Below the pieces are notes generated by a model. The model was not told where the DNA came from, made no database searches, and saw only the letters and a list, made by a program, of their open reading frames with translations. The translations under genes were made by a program, and so were the position numbers. A stretch of 30,983 bases of DNA from JBGCEZ01 sp045106735 (lineage in GTDB: Bacteria > Planctomycetota > Phycisphaerae > Phycisphaerales > SM1A02). Below, in pieces: positions 17,597-25,113 of this stretch. The stretch lies in contig JBGCEZ010000091.1 of NCBI GenBank assembly GCA_045106735.1, forward strand, positions 1 to 30,983, read 5' to 3'. Within the stretch, counting starts at the first letter, position 1. Each line of letters opens with the position of its first letter.

Positions 17597-18340
17597 TCAC
17601 CCGATCTGCGTCGCCTTGATATGCAGCGGCCAACGGACCCGCCGCGGCTGATCGGTGCCGAACGCCCGGGCCAGTTCCCCTTCCATGGCGGCCACCGGAT
17701 CGTCGCCCCGCTCGCGGATGTATCGCTGCGTGGCCGACCAGCTCCGCAGGTAGGCGGCATATTGGCCACTGGTCCAGAGCACTTCCATCGCCACCGGCGG
17801 CGCGACCACCGGCTCGCCGGGAATCTCCAGCGTCGCGTATCCCGCCTCCACGTGCCGCCGCCGATCCGGCCAATACGGCCCGAGCGTGCCCTCGTAGAGC
17901 GCCTCCACCACGGCGTCGACCGCCTCATCCACCGTGGAAATCGCGTAGCTCCACGCGGCCAGCAGGCCTCCGGGCCGCACCACGCGCTGCGCCTCGCGCC
18001 CGAACGCATCCAAGTCGAACCAATGCAAAGCCTGGGCGACGGTCAGGGCATCGACCGACGCGTCATCGACTGGCGCCGACTCGCCCGGGGCGACGTGGTA
18101 CGACACGTTTGGATGCGGCGCGGCCGCCGCAATTTGCGAGGCACTCGGATCGATCGCGGTCACGGAGGCGAAGTGCTCTCCCAACGCAACCGCCGCCTGC
18201 CCGTTGCCGGTGCCACAATCCAGCACGTGCTCGAGCCCCGGCGCGGTCGCCGCCACCCACTCGAAGAGTTCCGGCGGATACGTCGGACGGCTGGCGGCAT
18301 ACGTACTGGCGTGCCCGGAAAAGTGATCTTGAAACGTCAT
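17597..18340 (-). CDS. Class I SAM-dependent methyltransferase
   Basis: A 247-residue soluble methyltransferase. Motif I (SAM-binding) is VLDCGTGNGQA at 39-49, followed by an acidic residue after strand 2 (VTAIDPSASQI). Motif IV-like VDALTVAQALHWFDLDAF and the post-motif segment VVRPGGLLAAWSY are typical of Methyltransf_11/25-type enzymes. The N-terminus DHFSGHASTYAASRPTYP is characteristic of this subgroup, which includes the trans-aconitate methyltransferase type, but the substrate is not determinable. It is the last gene of a three-gene operon and overlaps the ogt stop by 4 bases (ATGA), so it may be translationally coupled to alkylation repair. Confidence 0.92.
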   Translation of the reverse strand: MTFQDHFSGHASTYAASRPTYPPELFEWVAATAPGLEHVLDCGTGNGQAAVALGEHFASVTAIDPSASQIAAAAPHPNVSYHVAPGESAPVDDASVDALTVAQALHWFDLDAFGREAQRVVRPGGLLAAWSYAISTVDEAVDAVVEALYEGTLGPYWPDRRRHVEAGYATLEIPGEPVVAPPVAMEVLWTSGQYAAYLRSWSATQRYIRERGDDPVAAMEGELARAFGTDQPRRVRWPLHIKATQIG

Positions 18341-18930
18341 GCCGGCATCCTCCGATGGTCGGCGGCTTCCGCGCCGCCGCGCTCATGATCCAGCAGCCGG
18401 GCCTTGGCCGCCAGTCCGCCGGCGTATCCGGTGAGCGTGCCACTGGCCCCGATCACGCGGTGGCAGGGCACGATGATTCCCAGCGGATTCCGGGCGTTGG
18501 CCATGCCGACGGCCCGGGCGGCTGATGGCCGGCCAATCGCCGCGGCGACCTGGCCGTACGTGCGGGTTTCGCCGGTGGGAATCGCGAGCAACGCGGCGCG
18601 GACCTGCGCCTGGAAGGGCGTGGCTGCCGGAGCCATGGGTGGCATCCGCGGCGCGGATCGCGTGGACGAAGCTGCCGGGACCGGCGGGACGGACGATCCC
18701 GCGGGAGCGGCCCGCTCACCCCCCGCCGCGTACCACTCCATCCACGCGGCGAGCCCCGCCAGCACCGCTTCTGGATCGTGCGGACCGGACGCCCGGCGCG
18801 AACTCGGCGCATCGATGGGCTCAAGGGAAAAGTGGACGCGCTCCAGCCCCCGCGGACTGGCCGCGCTGAGCACGGGACCGATCGGCGTCTGAAGGGTGCG
18901 AACGATGGCGGACGATGCGATCACGCTCAT
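18337..18930 (-). CDS. ogt: Methylated-DNA--[protein]-cysteine S-methyltransferase (Ogt/MGMT)
   Basis: Suicide enzyme that removes methyl groups from O6-methylguanine in DNA by transferring them to its own Cys. The ATG at 18930 gives 197 residues. The active-site motif GIIVPCHRVIG contains the acceptor C156. The DNA-binding helix-turn-helix region precedes it (FQAQVRAALLAIPTGETRTYGQVAAAIGRPSAARAVG, split here by domain order), including the conserved Tyr and Arg finger. A Pro/Ala/Ser-rich linker (~71-104) separates a divergent N-terminal domain from the catalytic domain. Both ends overlap neighbours by 4 bases: its start overlaps the Ada/AlkA stop and its stop overlaps the methyltransferase start. 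Confidence 0.95.
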   Translation of the reverse strand: MSVIASSAIVRTLQTPIGPVLSAASPRGLERVHFSLEPIDAPSSRRASGPHDPEAVLAGLAAWMEWYAAGGERAAPAGSSVPPVPAASSTRSAPRMPPMAPAATPFQAQVRAALLAIPTGETRTYGQVAAAIGRPSAARAVGMANARNPLGIIVPCHRVIGASGTLTGYAGGLAAKARLLDHERGGAEAADHRRMPA

Positions 18931-20528
18931 GGCGCGGGCTCCGAGATGACGTCGGTGCGGTCGAGGTATCGCCGCCAGAGATGCATGGACGCGACGGCGC
19001 GCCACGGACGCCAGGCCTCCGCCATCGCCGACAGCTCCTTGATGTTCGCCGCACCCGTTTCCACCACCAGCGCGCGATCACCAGCCGGAAACGCATCCGG
19101 CCAGGCCATCGCCCGCATGGCGATGACGCCGCCCGTCCAGGGGCCGATGCCGCGGATGGACTCGAGCCGGGCAAGGCGATGCGGCACGTCCCCGGCGACA
19201 TCGAGATCAAGCGGGTCATCGGGATCGAGGCATGTCGCCGCGAGCGCGTGGAGTGCGGCCTGACGTTGGCGGACGACGCCGGCTTGGCCGAGGGCGTCAC
19301 CCGTGGCCGCGGCGATGTCGGCCGGAGCGGGAGCCACATGCGTGAGTTCCGGCCATGGCGTCTCAATCGGCCGTCCGGCCAACGCGACGACGCGGGCGTG
19401 CACCGCGGCCGCACTCGCCACCGAGACCTGTTGCCCCAGAATCGTGCGGACCGCCTGGTCGAATCCATCAAGGCAGCCGGGGACGCGCGTGCCGGGAGCT
19501 GCCTGCACGCACGCTCCAAGGATGGCGTCGTCCGCGAGGTCGCCGGCCACGCGGTCCGGGCGAGCGTCGGCATCCACGAGACGGCGGGCTCGGCGGTAGA
19601 CCTCCGGAAGCACGGGAATCAAACCGGCAGACACCGCCACGCTGAGGCGGGCCGACACGGGCGACGAGGAACGTGCGGCGGACGATCCGGTGGCGGGACC
19701 AACGCTCACCCACCCCGAATGCGCTCCGATCGCGAGCGTGCGAACGACACGATCACCGTCGACGCTCTCCACGCCCGGCGCCGCGTGGGCGGCGAAGAAC
19801 GCCAACAACCACGACCAGTCGAACGGAGGCCGGACGTCGAGGGCAAGGGTCGCGGCGGGCGTTCGATCATCGGCCGAACCCGCGTTGGCGCCGGCGCGCT
19901 TCGCCGCCCCACGCCGCAACGAAGACGCCGGCCGCCCGAGCCGCTCACGAAACTCGCTCTGCATCCGCCGGAGGCTGGCGTACCCCGCGGCGAAGGCCAC
20001 GTCGGTCAACGGCACCGCGGTCTCGATCACCATGCGACGGGCCGCGTGCAAACGGCGCGTGCGGGCAAACTCCTGCGGCCCCGCGCCGAGATGCCGCTCC
20101 ATCACCCGGCGCAGGTGCCGGCTGCTGCACCCGAGCCGCGCGGCCAGTTGGTCAACCCCACGTCCGTGATCCAGGGCTCCCGTCGCGATCCGATCCACCG
20201 CCCGGCGGGCCAGCACCTCGGTCGCATCCACCGACGCGGGGGCGTGGTCGCGATCGAACGCCGAGCCAATGGCCGAGCCCGGCACGCCTTCCGCTCCCAC
20301 GATGCGTTCCGGCCGGCAGCGAAGACACGCCCGGAATCCCGCCGCCTCCGCCGACGCGGCCGGAACAGGCCCGCCGAAGAATCGGCAATGCCCACGGGCC
20401 GGCGTCCGGGCCGGACAGACACACCGGCAGTAGATCCCCGTCGACTCGACGCCGACGAGAAACACCCCGTCGAAACGCGGATCGCGAGCCTGCATCGCGG
20501 CCCAGCATTGGTCGTCGGTCAGTTCCAT
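18927..20528 (-). CDS. alkA: Ada/AlkA fusion: methylphosphotriester sensor, AraC HTH and 3-methyladenine DNA glycosylase II
   Basis: A 533-residue three-part protein. Residues 1-75 are the Ada zinc/methyl-acceptor domain: GIYCRCVCPAR (C34, C36, C38) and CLRC (C68, C71), with family ligands expected at C34, C38, C68 and C71; C36 and C48 are additional Cys. Residues ~100-205 are an AraC-type HTH (GVDQLAARLGCSSRHLRRV ... FAAGYASLRRMQSEFRE). Residues ~225-530 are AlkA with its N-terminal domain and an HhH-GPD motif, RGIGPWTGGVIAMRAM, ending at catalytic Asp484 (FPAGD). The final WRPWRAVASMHLWR is also typical. It should sense alkylation, activate transcription and excise alkylated bases. It heads an operon with ogt, overlapping by 4 bases. 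Ada C-terminal MGMT activity is supplied separately by ogt. Confidence 0.95.
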   Translation of the reverse strand: MELTDDQCWAAMQARDPRFDGVFLVGVESTGIYCRCVCPARTPARGHCRFFGGPVPAASAEAAGFRACLRCRPERIVGAEGVPGSAIGSAFDRDHAPASVDATEVLARRAVDRIATGALDHGRGVDQLAARLGCSSRHLRRVMERHLGAGPQEFARTRRLHAARRMVIETAVPLTDVAFAAGYASLRRMQSEFRERLGRPASSLRRGAAKRAGANAGSADDRTPAATLALDVRPPFDWSWLLAFFAAHAAPGVESVDGDRVVRTLAIGAHSGWVSVGPATGSSAARSSSPVSARLSVAVSAGLIPVLPEVYRRARRLVDADARPDRVAGDLADDAILGACVQAAPGTRVPGCLDGFDQAVRTILGQQVSVASAAAVHARVVALAGRPIETPWPELTHVAPAPADIAAATGDALGQAGVVRQRQAALHALAATCLDPDDPLDLDVAGDVPHRLARLESIRGIGPWTGGVIAMRAMAWPDAFPAGDRALVVETGAANIKELSAMAEAWRPWRAVASMHLWRRYLDRTDVISEPAP

Positions 20529-20639
20529 CGGACGTGACGCTACCCGGCGAGCCAGGCGATGACGCGCCGAAATCGGACGTCGATATGAGATCGCCCGCGC
20601 GCGATGACTCCGACGCTCCTGCGCGCCTCCGTCACCCGC

Positions 20640-21122
20640 CTATCCGTCGGCAGCGCGTTCGATCGCCGCGGCGTCGATCTTGGCCATGCCCATCATCGCC
20701 CGCATGGCCCGCGCGGCCCGATCAGGATCGGGGTCGGTGATCAATTCGGTCAGTCGCCGTGGATTGATCTGCCAGGCGATTCCGAAATGATCGGTGATCC
20801 ACCCGCACGCCATCGGCGTGCCGCCCGCGTCCACCAGGCCGTCCCACACACGGTCCACTTCGGACTGCGCATCGAACACAACGGCGATCGAGATTCCTGG
20901 CCCGAACGGAAATCCCGCCCCAGCGTTCAGGGCGGTGAAACGGCGCCCGTCCAGCGCGAACTCGACGGTCATCACCGATCCGGCGGGTCGCGGCGACTCC
21001 GCCCCGAGGTCGGGGTAGTGCGTGACCCGTTCGATGCTGGAGCCGGGAATGAGCGCGGTGTAGAACTCGGCCGCTTCGAGGGCGCGGTCCTCAAACGTAA
21101 GAAACGTATGGATCTCAGGCAT
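20640..21122 (-). CDS. VOC-superfamily protein (PhnB/YjdN-like)
   Basis: A 160-residue protein with the vicinal-oxygen-chelate fold. The segments MPEIHTFLTFEDRALEAAEFY, VMTVEFALDGRRFTALNAG, FPFGPGISIAVVFDAQSEVD and GWITDHFGIAWQINPRRL follow the order of the PhnB-like group, once mislabelled 3-demethylubiquinone methyltransferase. The C-terminal ~35 residues (DPDPDRAARAMRAMMGMAKIDAAAIERA) are also typical. The start at 21122 is chosen because the protein core begins there; ATGs 12 and 15 bases upstream are possible. Substrate unknown. It lies 111 bases upstream of the Ada/AlkA gene on the same strand, so cotranscription is possible. Confidence 0.88.
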   Translation of the reverse strand: MPEIHTFLTFEDRALEAAEFYTALIPGSSIERVTHYPDLGAESPRPAGSVMTVEFALDGRRFTALNAGAGFPFGPGISIAVVFDAQSEVDRVWDGLVDAGGTPMACGWITDHFGIAWQINPRRLTELITDPDPDRAARAMRAMMGMAKIDAAAIERAADG

Positions 21123-21259
21123 GCGGCCCATCATACCGTACGCCCCAAGCGCGATAGGAGATGGCCGGGACACCGGGCACGTCTTTGCCGGGCGGCGAGG
21201 ATCACGTCGTGAACGCGACGGCCGTGCCGGGGAACCTGAGTATGCAGTTGAAGATCGCG

Positions 21260-21313
21260 GTGGCGAGAGCGGCGAGAGTGGCGAGAGTGGCGAGAGTGGC
21301 GATCGCGGCGATC
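21260..21313. repeat. 9-bp tandem repeat, about six copies, unit gtggcgaga
   Basis: Copies read gtggcgaga, gcggcgaga, gtggcgaga, gtggcgaga, gtggcgatc and gcggcgatc. The array occupies the spacer between the glycosyltransferase stop (21351) and the VOC-protein start (21122), both minus strand, so it lies within or near the VOC promoter region. No other structure was noticed in the spacer. Confidence 0.8.
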
Positions 21314-21350
21314 ACAACGGACTGCCCCGGGGCCCGCGACAGATGCCCCC

Positions 21351-22184
21351 TCAACTCCCCGGCAAGCCCCGCTCAACGCGCTGCATCTCTCGCACCTTGA
21401 GCACGATCTGGTACTCGTAGAACGCCTGCATCATGCAGTAATTCAGGCCGGCGCCGCCGTCCATGAAGCCGCGCTGGGCCAGGTACATGTACAAGAACTT
21501 CCACACCGGGCGAAGCGGCATGCGGAACGAGAGGTTCTTCAGTTCGTAGCGCCGCGTCATCCGATCACCGCTGAACAGATTGCCCCAGCGCATCGGCCGC
21601 TCCTTCAGCGCCCGCACCGTCTCCTCCGCCTCGAAAGTCGAGTAGCGATTGTGACGCTCGAACCACTCGCGCAGCCCCTTGCTGAAGTTGTAATGCAAGA
21701 AGTGTTCGCGCAGATAGCCAACCTCGCCGTCGACGACGGGGATCGGATTGGCGGCGCGCTCGAAGCTGACCTTCGGCGGCTGAAAGAAACGCATGATGGT
21801 GCCGGGCGGCATCGCTCGCTTCAGCCAGCGTCCGCGGAAGTAGTTCTTCCGGCCGCAGTAAAAAGCGACACGCGATTCGTTTTCGTCGGCGGCAATCGCT
21901 TCTATCTCAGCCCGCAACTCGGGCGTCATGCGTTCGTCCGCGTCGAGATAGAACACCCAGTCGTGCTTGAAATCGATGTTCCGCATCGCCCAGGTCTGGT
22001 GCGGACCGCGCCCGTCGAACGCGCGAGCGAACCAACGGCAGCCGCCATCGAGCGCGACCTGCTCGGTGCCATCGGTGGAGAGTGAGTCAAGAACGACAAC
22101 GTCGTCGGCCCAGGCCACGGACTCCAAACAACCGGGCAGGTTCGCCTCTTCATTGAGCGTCTGGATGAAAATCGACACGCTCAT
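21351..22184 (-). CDS. Glycosyltransferase family 2 (WaaE/KdtX-like)
   Basis: A 277-residue inverting glycosyltransferase likely adding a sugar to lipopolysaccharide core or another envelope glycan. The start MSVSIFIQTLNEEANLPGCL is a standard GT2 N-terminus. The nucleotide-binding Asp segment is VVVLDSLSTDGT, and the metal-binding DAD lies in FYLDADER at 81-83. The C-terminal part (KNYFRGRWLKRA, FLHYNFSKGLREWFERHNRYS) matches the WaaE-like subgroup. There are no transmembrane domains, only aromatic amphipathic helices near the C-terminus. Its ATG overlaps the stop of the upstream acyltransferase by 4 bases. The longer in-frame extension is an Arg run and is rejected. Confidence 0.92.
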   Translation of the reverse strand: MSVSIFIQTLNEEANLPGCLESVAWADDVVVLDSLSTDGTEQVALDGGCRWFARAFDGRGPHQTWAMRNIDFKHDWVFYLDADERMTPELRAEIEAIAADENESRVAFYCGRKNYFRGRWLKRAMPPGTIMRFFQPPKVSFERAANPIPVVDGEVGYLREHFLHYNFSKGLREWFERHNRYSTFEAEETVRALKERPMRWGNLFSGDRMTRRYELKNLSFRMPLRPVWKFLYMYLAQRGFMDGGAGLNYCMMQAFYEYQIVLKVREMQRVERGLPGS

Positions 22185-22840
22185 TCGGCCGCATTCCCGG
22201 CGCCACGACTCGCGTCGTCTTCGGCCGTGCCGGCGGCCGCACCGTCGGCGTCGTCGACGGCGGCGGCGGCACGCTTCACCGGACGCACCGGCTTGGCCGG
22301 GGATCCGACGCAGACCATCCCGCCGGGCAGGTCGCTGAAGACGCTGCTCCGCGCCCCCACCACCGAGTGCTCGCCGATGGTCACGCCCGGAGCCACGTAG
22401 ACATCGGCCGCGATCCACGTGCCCGCCCCGATCACGATGGGCTCGGGCACCAACGGCCGCCGCGGATCTTCAAAGTCGTGGCCGGCCCCGCAGAGAAAGC
22501 TGTACTGACTGACGATGGCCCGCCGGCCGAGGACGATTCGGTCGACGGCGTAGACGTCCACGTCGTCGGCCACCGTGGCCAGGGCGTCCATCTCGAGGTT
22601 CCAGGGCGCCCAGACCTTCGCCCTCGGGTAAACCCGGGCGCTCGCATGAAGCTTCGCCCCGAAGAGCCGCAGCAGCATCCGCCGCCAGCCGTGGAGCGGC
22701 CGCGGGGAATATCGGAACACGGTTCCCTGAACCACACCCCAGACAGCCCTTCCGAGCCGATGACGGAAGGAGTGCGGGCTCGGCGGCGGCGTGGCCGGAA
22801 CGGCCCCGGACGAGGAAGATGTTTCGTTCGGACCATCCAC
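22181..22840 (-). CDS. Hexapeptide-repeat acyltransferase (WcaF/colanic acid acetyltransferase-like)
   Basis: Predicted O-acetyltransferase acting on a polysaccharide or its lipid-linked precursor. The GTG at 22840 gives 219 residues; no ATG lies at a sensible position, and the open frame continues far upstream through the divergent gene. A N-terminal region (RLGRAVWGVVQGTVFRYSPRPL) is followed by hexapeptide left-handed beta-helix repeats (VYPRAKVWAPWNLEMD ... IVLGRRAIVSQYSFL ... PIVIGAGTWIAADVYVAPGVTI). The catalytic-His region is CGAGHDFEDPRRPL. The end is ERL-like, VCVGSPAKPVRPVKR. It overlaps the GT2 gene by 4 bases, so the two are a unit. A paralogue is divergently transcribed 150 bases away. 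Confidence 0.88.
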   Translation of the reverse strand: MDGPNETSSSSGAVPATPPPSPHSFRHRLGRAVWGVVQGTVFRYSPRPLHGWRRMLLRLFGAKLHASARVYPRAKVWAPWNLEMDALATVADDVDVYAVDRIVLGRRAIVSQYSFLCGAGHDFEDPRRPLVPEPIVIGAGTWIAADVYVAPGVTIGEHSVVGARSSVFSDLPGGMVCVGSPAKPVRPVKRAAAAVDDADGAAAGTAEDDASRGAGNAAE

Positions 22841-22990
22841 GGGTGGCCGTGACTCCGTACGGAAGGGGCGGATCGGTCCGCCGAGAGCGCATTTCCGCCA
22901 CCAGCCGGCGGAAACCCCGGGCCGGTACCCTATTCGTTCGGCCCGTCCAGAGTTCGATTCCAGTCTGTCCGACGAGCCCTTTGACCTGGC

Positions 22991-23743
22991 ATGACATCGT
23001 CCGAATCCCCATCCTCCGGCCAACCGTCTGCCGCCTCCGCGGCCCCGGAAGCCGCTGCGCCGCCGACGGGCGAACCCGCAGCCGCCGGACCGGCCCCGGT
23101 CGAGACGTTTTTCGACGAGTTTCGGGGCCATCCGCTCGGCGTCTCGCCCGAGTTCAGTGCCGGCCACGCGACCGTCGGCTGGTTCAGCCGCAACGAAAAG
23201 GCCGGCCGCCTGCTCTGGTCGCTCGCCCAGGCCACGATCTTCCGCTGGAGCTTCCGGCGGGCCGACCGATTCCGCTCGGCCATCCTGCGCCGGTTCGGGG
23301 CGACCATCGGACAGAAGTGCTTGATTCGGCCGGACGTACGCATCGAAGTCCCGTGGAATCTGAGCCTCGGCGACGAGGTGGCCATCGGCGAACGCGCGAT
23401 CCTTTATTGTCTCGGTCCGGTTCGCGTCGGCGATCGGACGATGATCAGCCAGTTCGCCCACGTGTGCGCCGGCACCCATGACCACACACGGTCCGACATG
23501 CCGCTCTATCGCGTGCCGATCTCGATCGGGTCCGACGTGTGGCTCTGCACCGAGACGTACGTCGCTCCGGGCGTCGTTGTGGGCGATGGCGTCATGGTCG
23601 GCGCCCGCGGCAACGTCATCCGCGACCTGCCGCCATGGACCGTCTGCGTCGGTTCGCCGGCTCGGCCGGTGAAGGCCCGGGCCTACCGCCGGGTGACCCC
23701 GACGCCCGGCCGGCCGCCCACCATCGAGGGCTCGGCCACCTGA
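22991..23743 (+). CDS. Second hexapeptide-repeat acyltransferase (WcaF-like)
   Basis: A 250-residue relative of the divergent neighbour. The first ~35 residues are Ser/Ala/Pro-rich, and then the enzyme core begins. Hexapeptide repeats run through LIRPDVRIEVPWNLSLGDEV, ILYCLGPVRVGDRTMISQFA and ISIGSDVWLCTETYVAPGVV. The catalytic-His segment reads CAGTHDHTRSDMPL and the end VCVGSPARPVKARAY. Identity with the neighbour is concentrated in xxPWNLxx, the SQxxxxCAGxH block and VCVGSPAxPV. It likely acetylates a sugar in the same polysaccharide. It starts a plus-strand series with two GT4 enzymes. Confidence 0.88.
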   Translation: MTSSESPSSGQPSAASAAPEAAAPPTGEPAAAGPAPVETFFDEFRGHPLGVSPEFSAGHATVGWFSRNEKAGRLLWSLAQATIFRWSFRRADRFRSAILRRFGATIGQKCLIRPDVRIEVPWNLSLGDEVAIGERAILYCLGPVRVGDRTMISQFAHVCAGTHDHTRSDMPLYRVPISIGSDVWLCTETYVAPGVVVGDGVMVGARGNVIRDLPPWTVCVGSPARPVKARAYRRVTPTPGRPPTIEGSAT

Positions 23744-23903
23744 ACCGGCCAGTCGCTCCGGGGCAGTCGCTCCCAGCTACTCGCTCCCGTCCCGTCCTAT
23801 CGCATCACGTCCCGCCTCGCCCTGTCCCGCCCCGCCCCGGCACGCGACATCCCGCCTCGCCCTTGCCCCCTCCCGCCGCGTCCCCTCTTTCGGAACCCCG
23901 CCC
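23744..23903 (+). promoter_or_regulatory. C-rich, G-poor spacer before the first GT4 gene (possible Rho-utilisation site)
   Basis: The 160-base spacer is dominated on the coding strand by CCCGTCCCG, CCTCGCCC and CCCCTCCC runs with few G, from ~23770 to 23900. C-rich, unstructured RNA is the classical loading signal for Rho, so this leader could tune readthrough into the glycosyltransferases. It could equally be a degenerate simple repeat. No Shine-Dalgarno is seen before the GTG at 23904. Confidence 0.35.
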
Positions 23904-25106
23904 GTGCGCATCGGATACGTCAGCCATTACGCCGCCGACGACATTCGCGGATGGTCGGGAACGGGCTACCACATTGCCGACTGCCTGAAGCGCGACGGCA
24001 GTTCGGTCACGTCCATCGGCCCGCTGACGATTCCGCGGCACCCGGTCAACGTCGCCCAGTACCTGATGCACGAGAAGCTGCTCGGTCGCCGCGATCACCC
24101 GCAGCGCGACCCCGGGCTGCTGAAGAACTGGGCGAAGCAGATCCACGCCAAGCTGGCCACCGTCGACGTCGACATCCTCGTCGGCCCCGGAGGCCTGCCG
24201 CTGACCTACGTCGAGTCGGATCTGCCGATGGCGATCTGGACGGACTGCACGTTCGCCAGCCTCGAGGGCTACTACGCCAAGTACACGAACATGTCCGAAC
24301 GCACCCGGCGCAATGGCCACGAGGCCGAACGCCGCGTGCTCGAGCGGGCCGACGTCATCGTGATGGCCTGTGAGTGGGCCGCCCGCAGCGCGATCGATGA
24401 CTACGGAACCGACCCGGCCAAGGTGCACGTGGTGCCCTTTGGCGCAAACCTGCCGGTGGCGGTGGACGCGGCCGGCGCGATGGCATTGGCCGAAGCCCGC
24501 CCCGAGGACACCTGCGAGCTGCTCTTTCTGGGCGTGGACTGGGAACGCAAGGGTGGCGACATTGCCATGCAGGTGGCCGAACAACTGCACGCGGCCGGCC
24601 GCAACGTCCGGCTCACCGTCGTTGGCGTCGACCCGCCGATCAGCGATCCGCCGCCCTGGTTGCGATCGCTCGGCTTCATCGCCAAGAACACCGACGAGGG
24701 CCTGGCCCGGCTCCAACAACTGCTTGGCGAGTCGCACTTCCTGCTGCTGCCCACGCAGGCCGAGTGCTTTGGCATCGTGTTCGCCGAGGCCGCGGCCCAC
24801 GCCCTCCCGTCGCTCGCCCCCAACACCGGCGGCGTCCCGAATGCCCTGATCGACGGACGCAACGGTCATCTGTTCGAGCTGTCCGAGCCGGCCGAGGCCT
24901 GGGTCGACCGCATTGCGTCCTTGCTCGACGACCGCGACGCGTACCTTGACCTGTGCCGACGATCACGGGCCACGTACGAAGACACCCTGAACTGGGACGT
25001 CTGCGGCGCCCGCGTCCACGAACTTCTGCGAGCCCAGCTCCAATCGCCGGGCGTTCCCGAATCTTCCCAACCGGACGGCGCGGCACCCGCGGCGCCGCGT
25101 CCGTGA
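23904..25106 (+). CDS. Glycosyltransferase family 4
   Basis: A 400-residue retaining GT-B glycosyltransferase. Start GTG; the protein begins MRIGYVSHYAADDIRGWSGT, with the Gly-rich acceptor-side loop in the first 25 residues. The donor-side domain shows ELLFLGVDWERKGGDIAM, VVGVDPP and the E-x7-E motif ECFGIVFAE (E287, E295), followed by GGVPNALIDGRNGHLF. It has no signal peptide or membrane helix, so it acts in the cytoplasm on lipid-linked intermediates. The final ~20 residues are Pro/Ala-rich. The next gene starts 7 bases after its stop, indicating an operon. Confidence 0.92.
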   Translation: MRIGYVSHYAADDIRGWSGTGYHIADCLKRDGSSVTSIGPLTIPRHPVNVAQYLMHEKLLGRRDHPQRDPGLLKNWAKQIHAKLATVDVDILVGPGGLPLTYVESDLPMAIWTDCTFASLEGYYAKYTNMSERTRRNGHEAERRVLERADVIVMACEWAARSAIDDYGTDPAKVHVVPFGANLPVAVDAAGAMALAEARPEDTCELLFLGVDWERKGGDIAMQVAEQLHAAGRNVRLTVVGVDPPISDPPPWLRSLGFIAKNTDEGLARLQQLLGESHFLLLPTQAECFGIVFAEAAAHALPSLAPNTGGVPNALIDGRNGHLFELSEPAEAWVDRIASLLDDRDAYLDLCRRSRATYEDTLNWDVCGARVHELLRAQLQSPGVPESSQPDGAAPAAPRP

Positions 25107-25113
25107 GCCATTG

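Noticed and set aside
22940..22980. tRNA-like gttcgattcc string before the plus-strand acyltransferase
   Set aside because: The flanks do not pair into a T-stem and no other tRNA arm is present.
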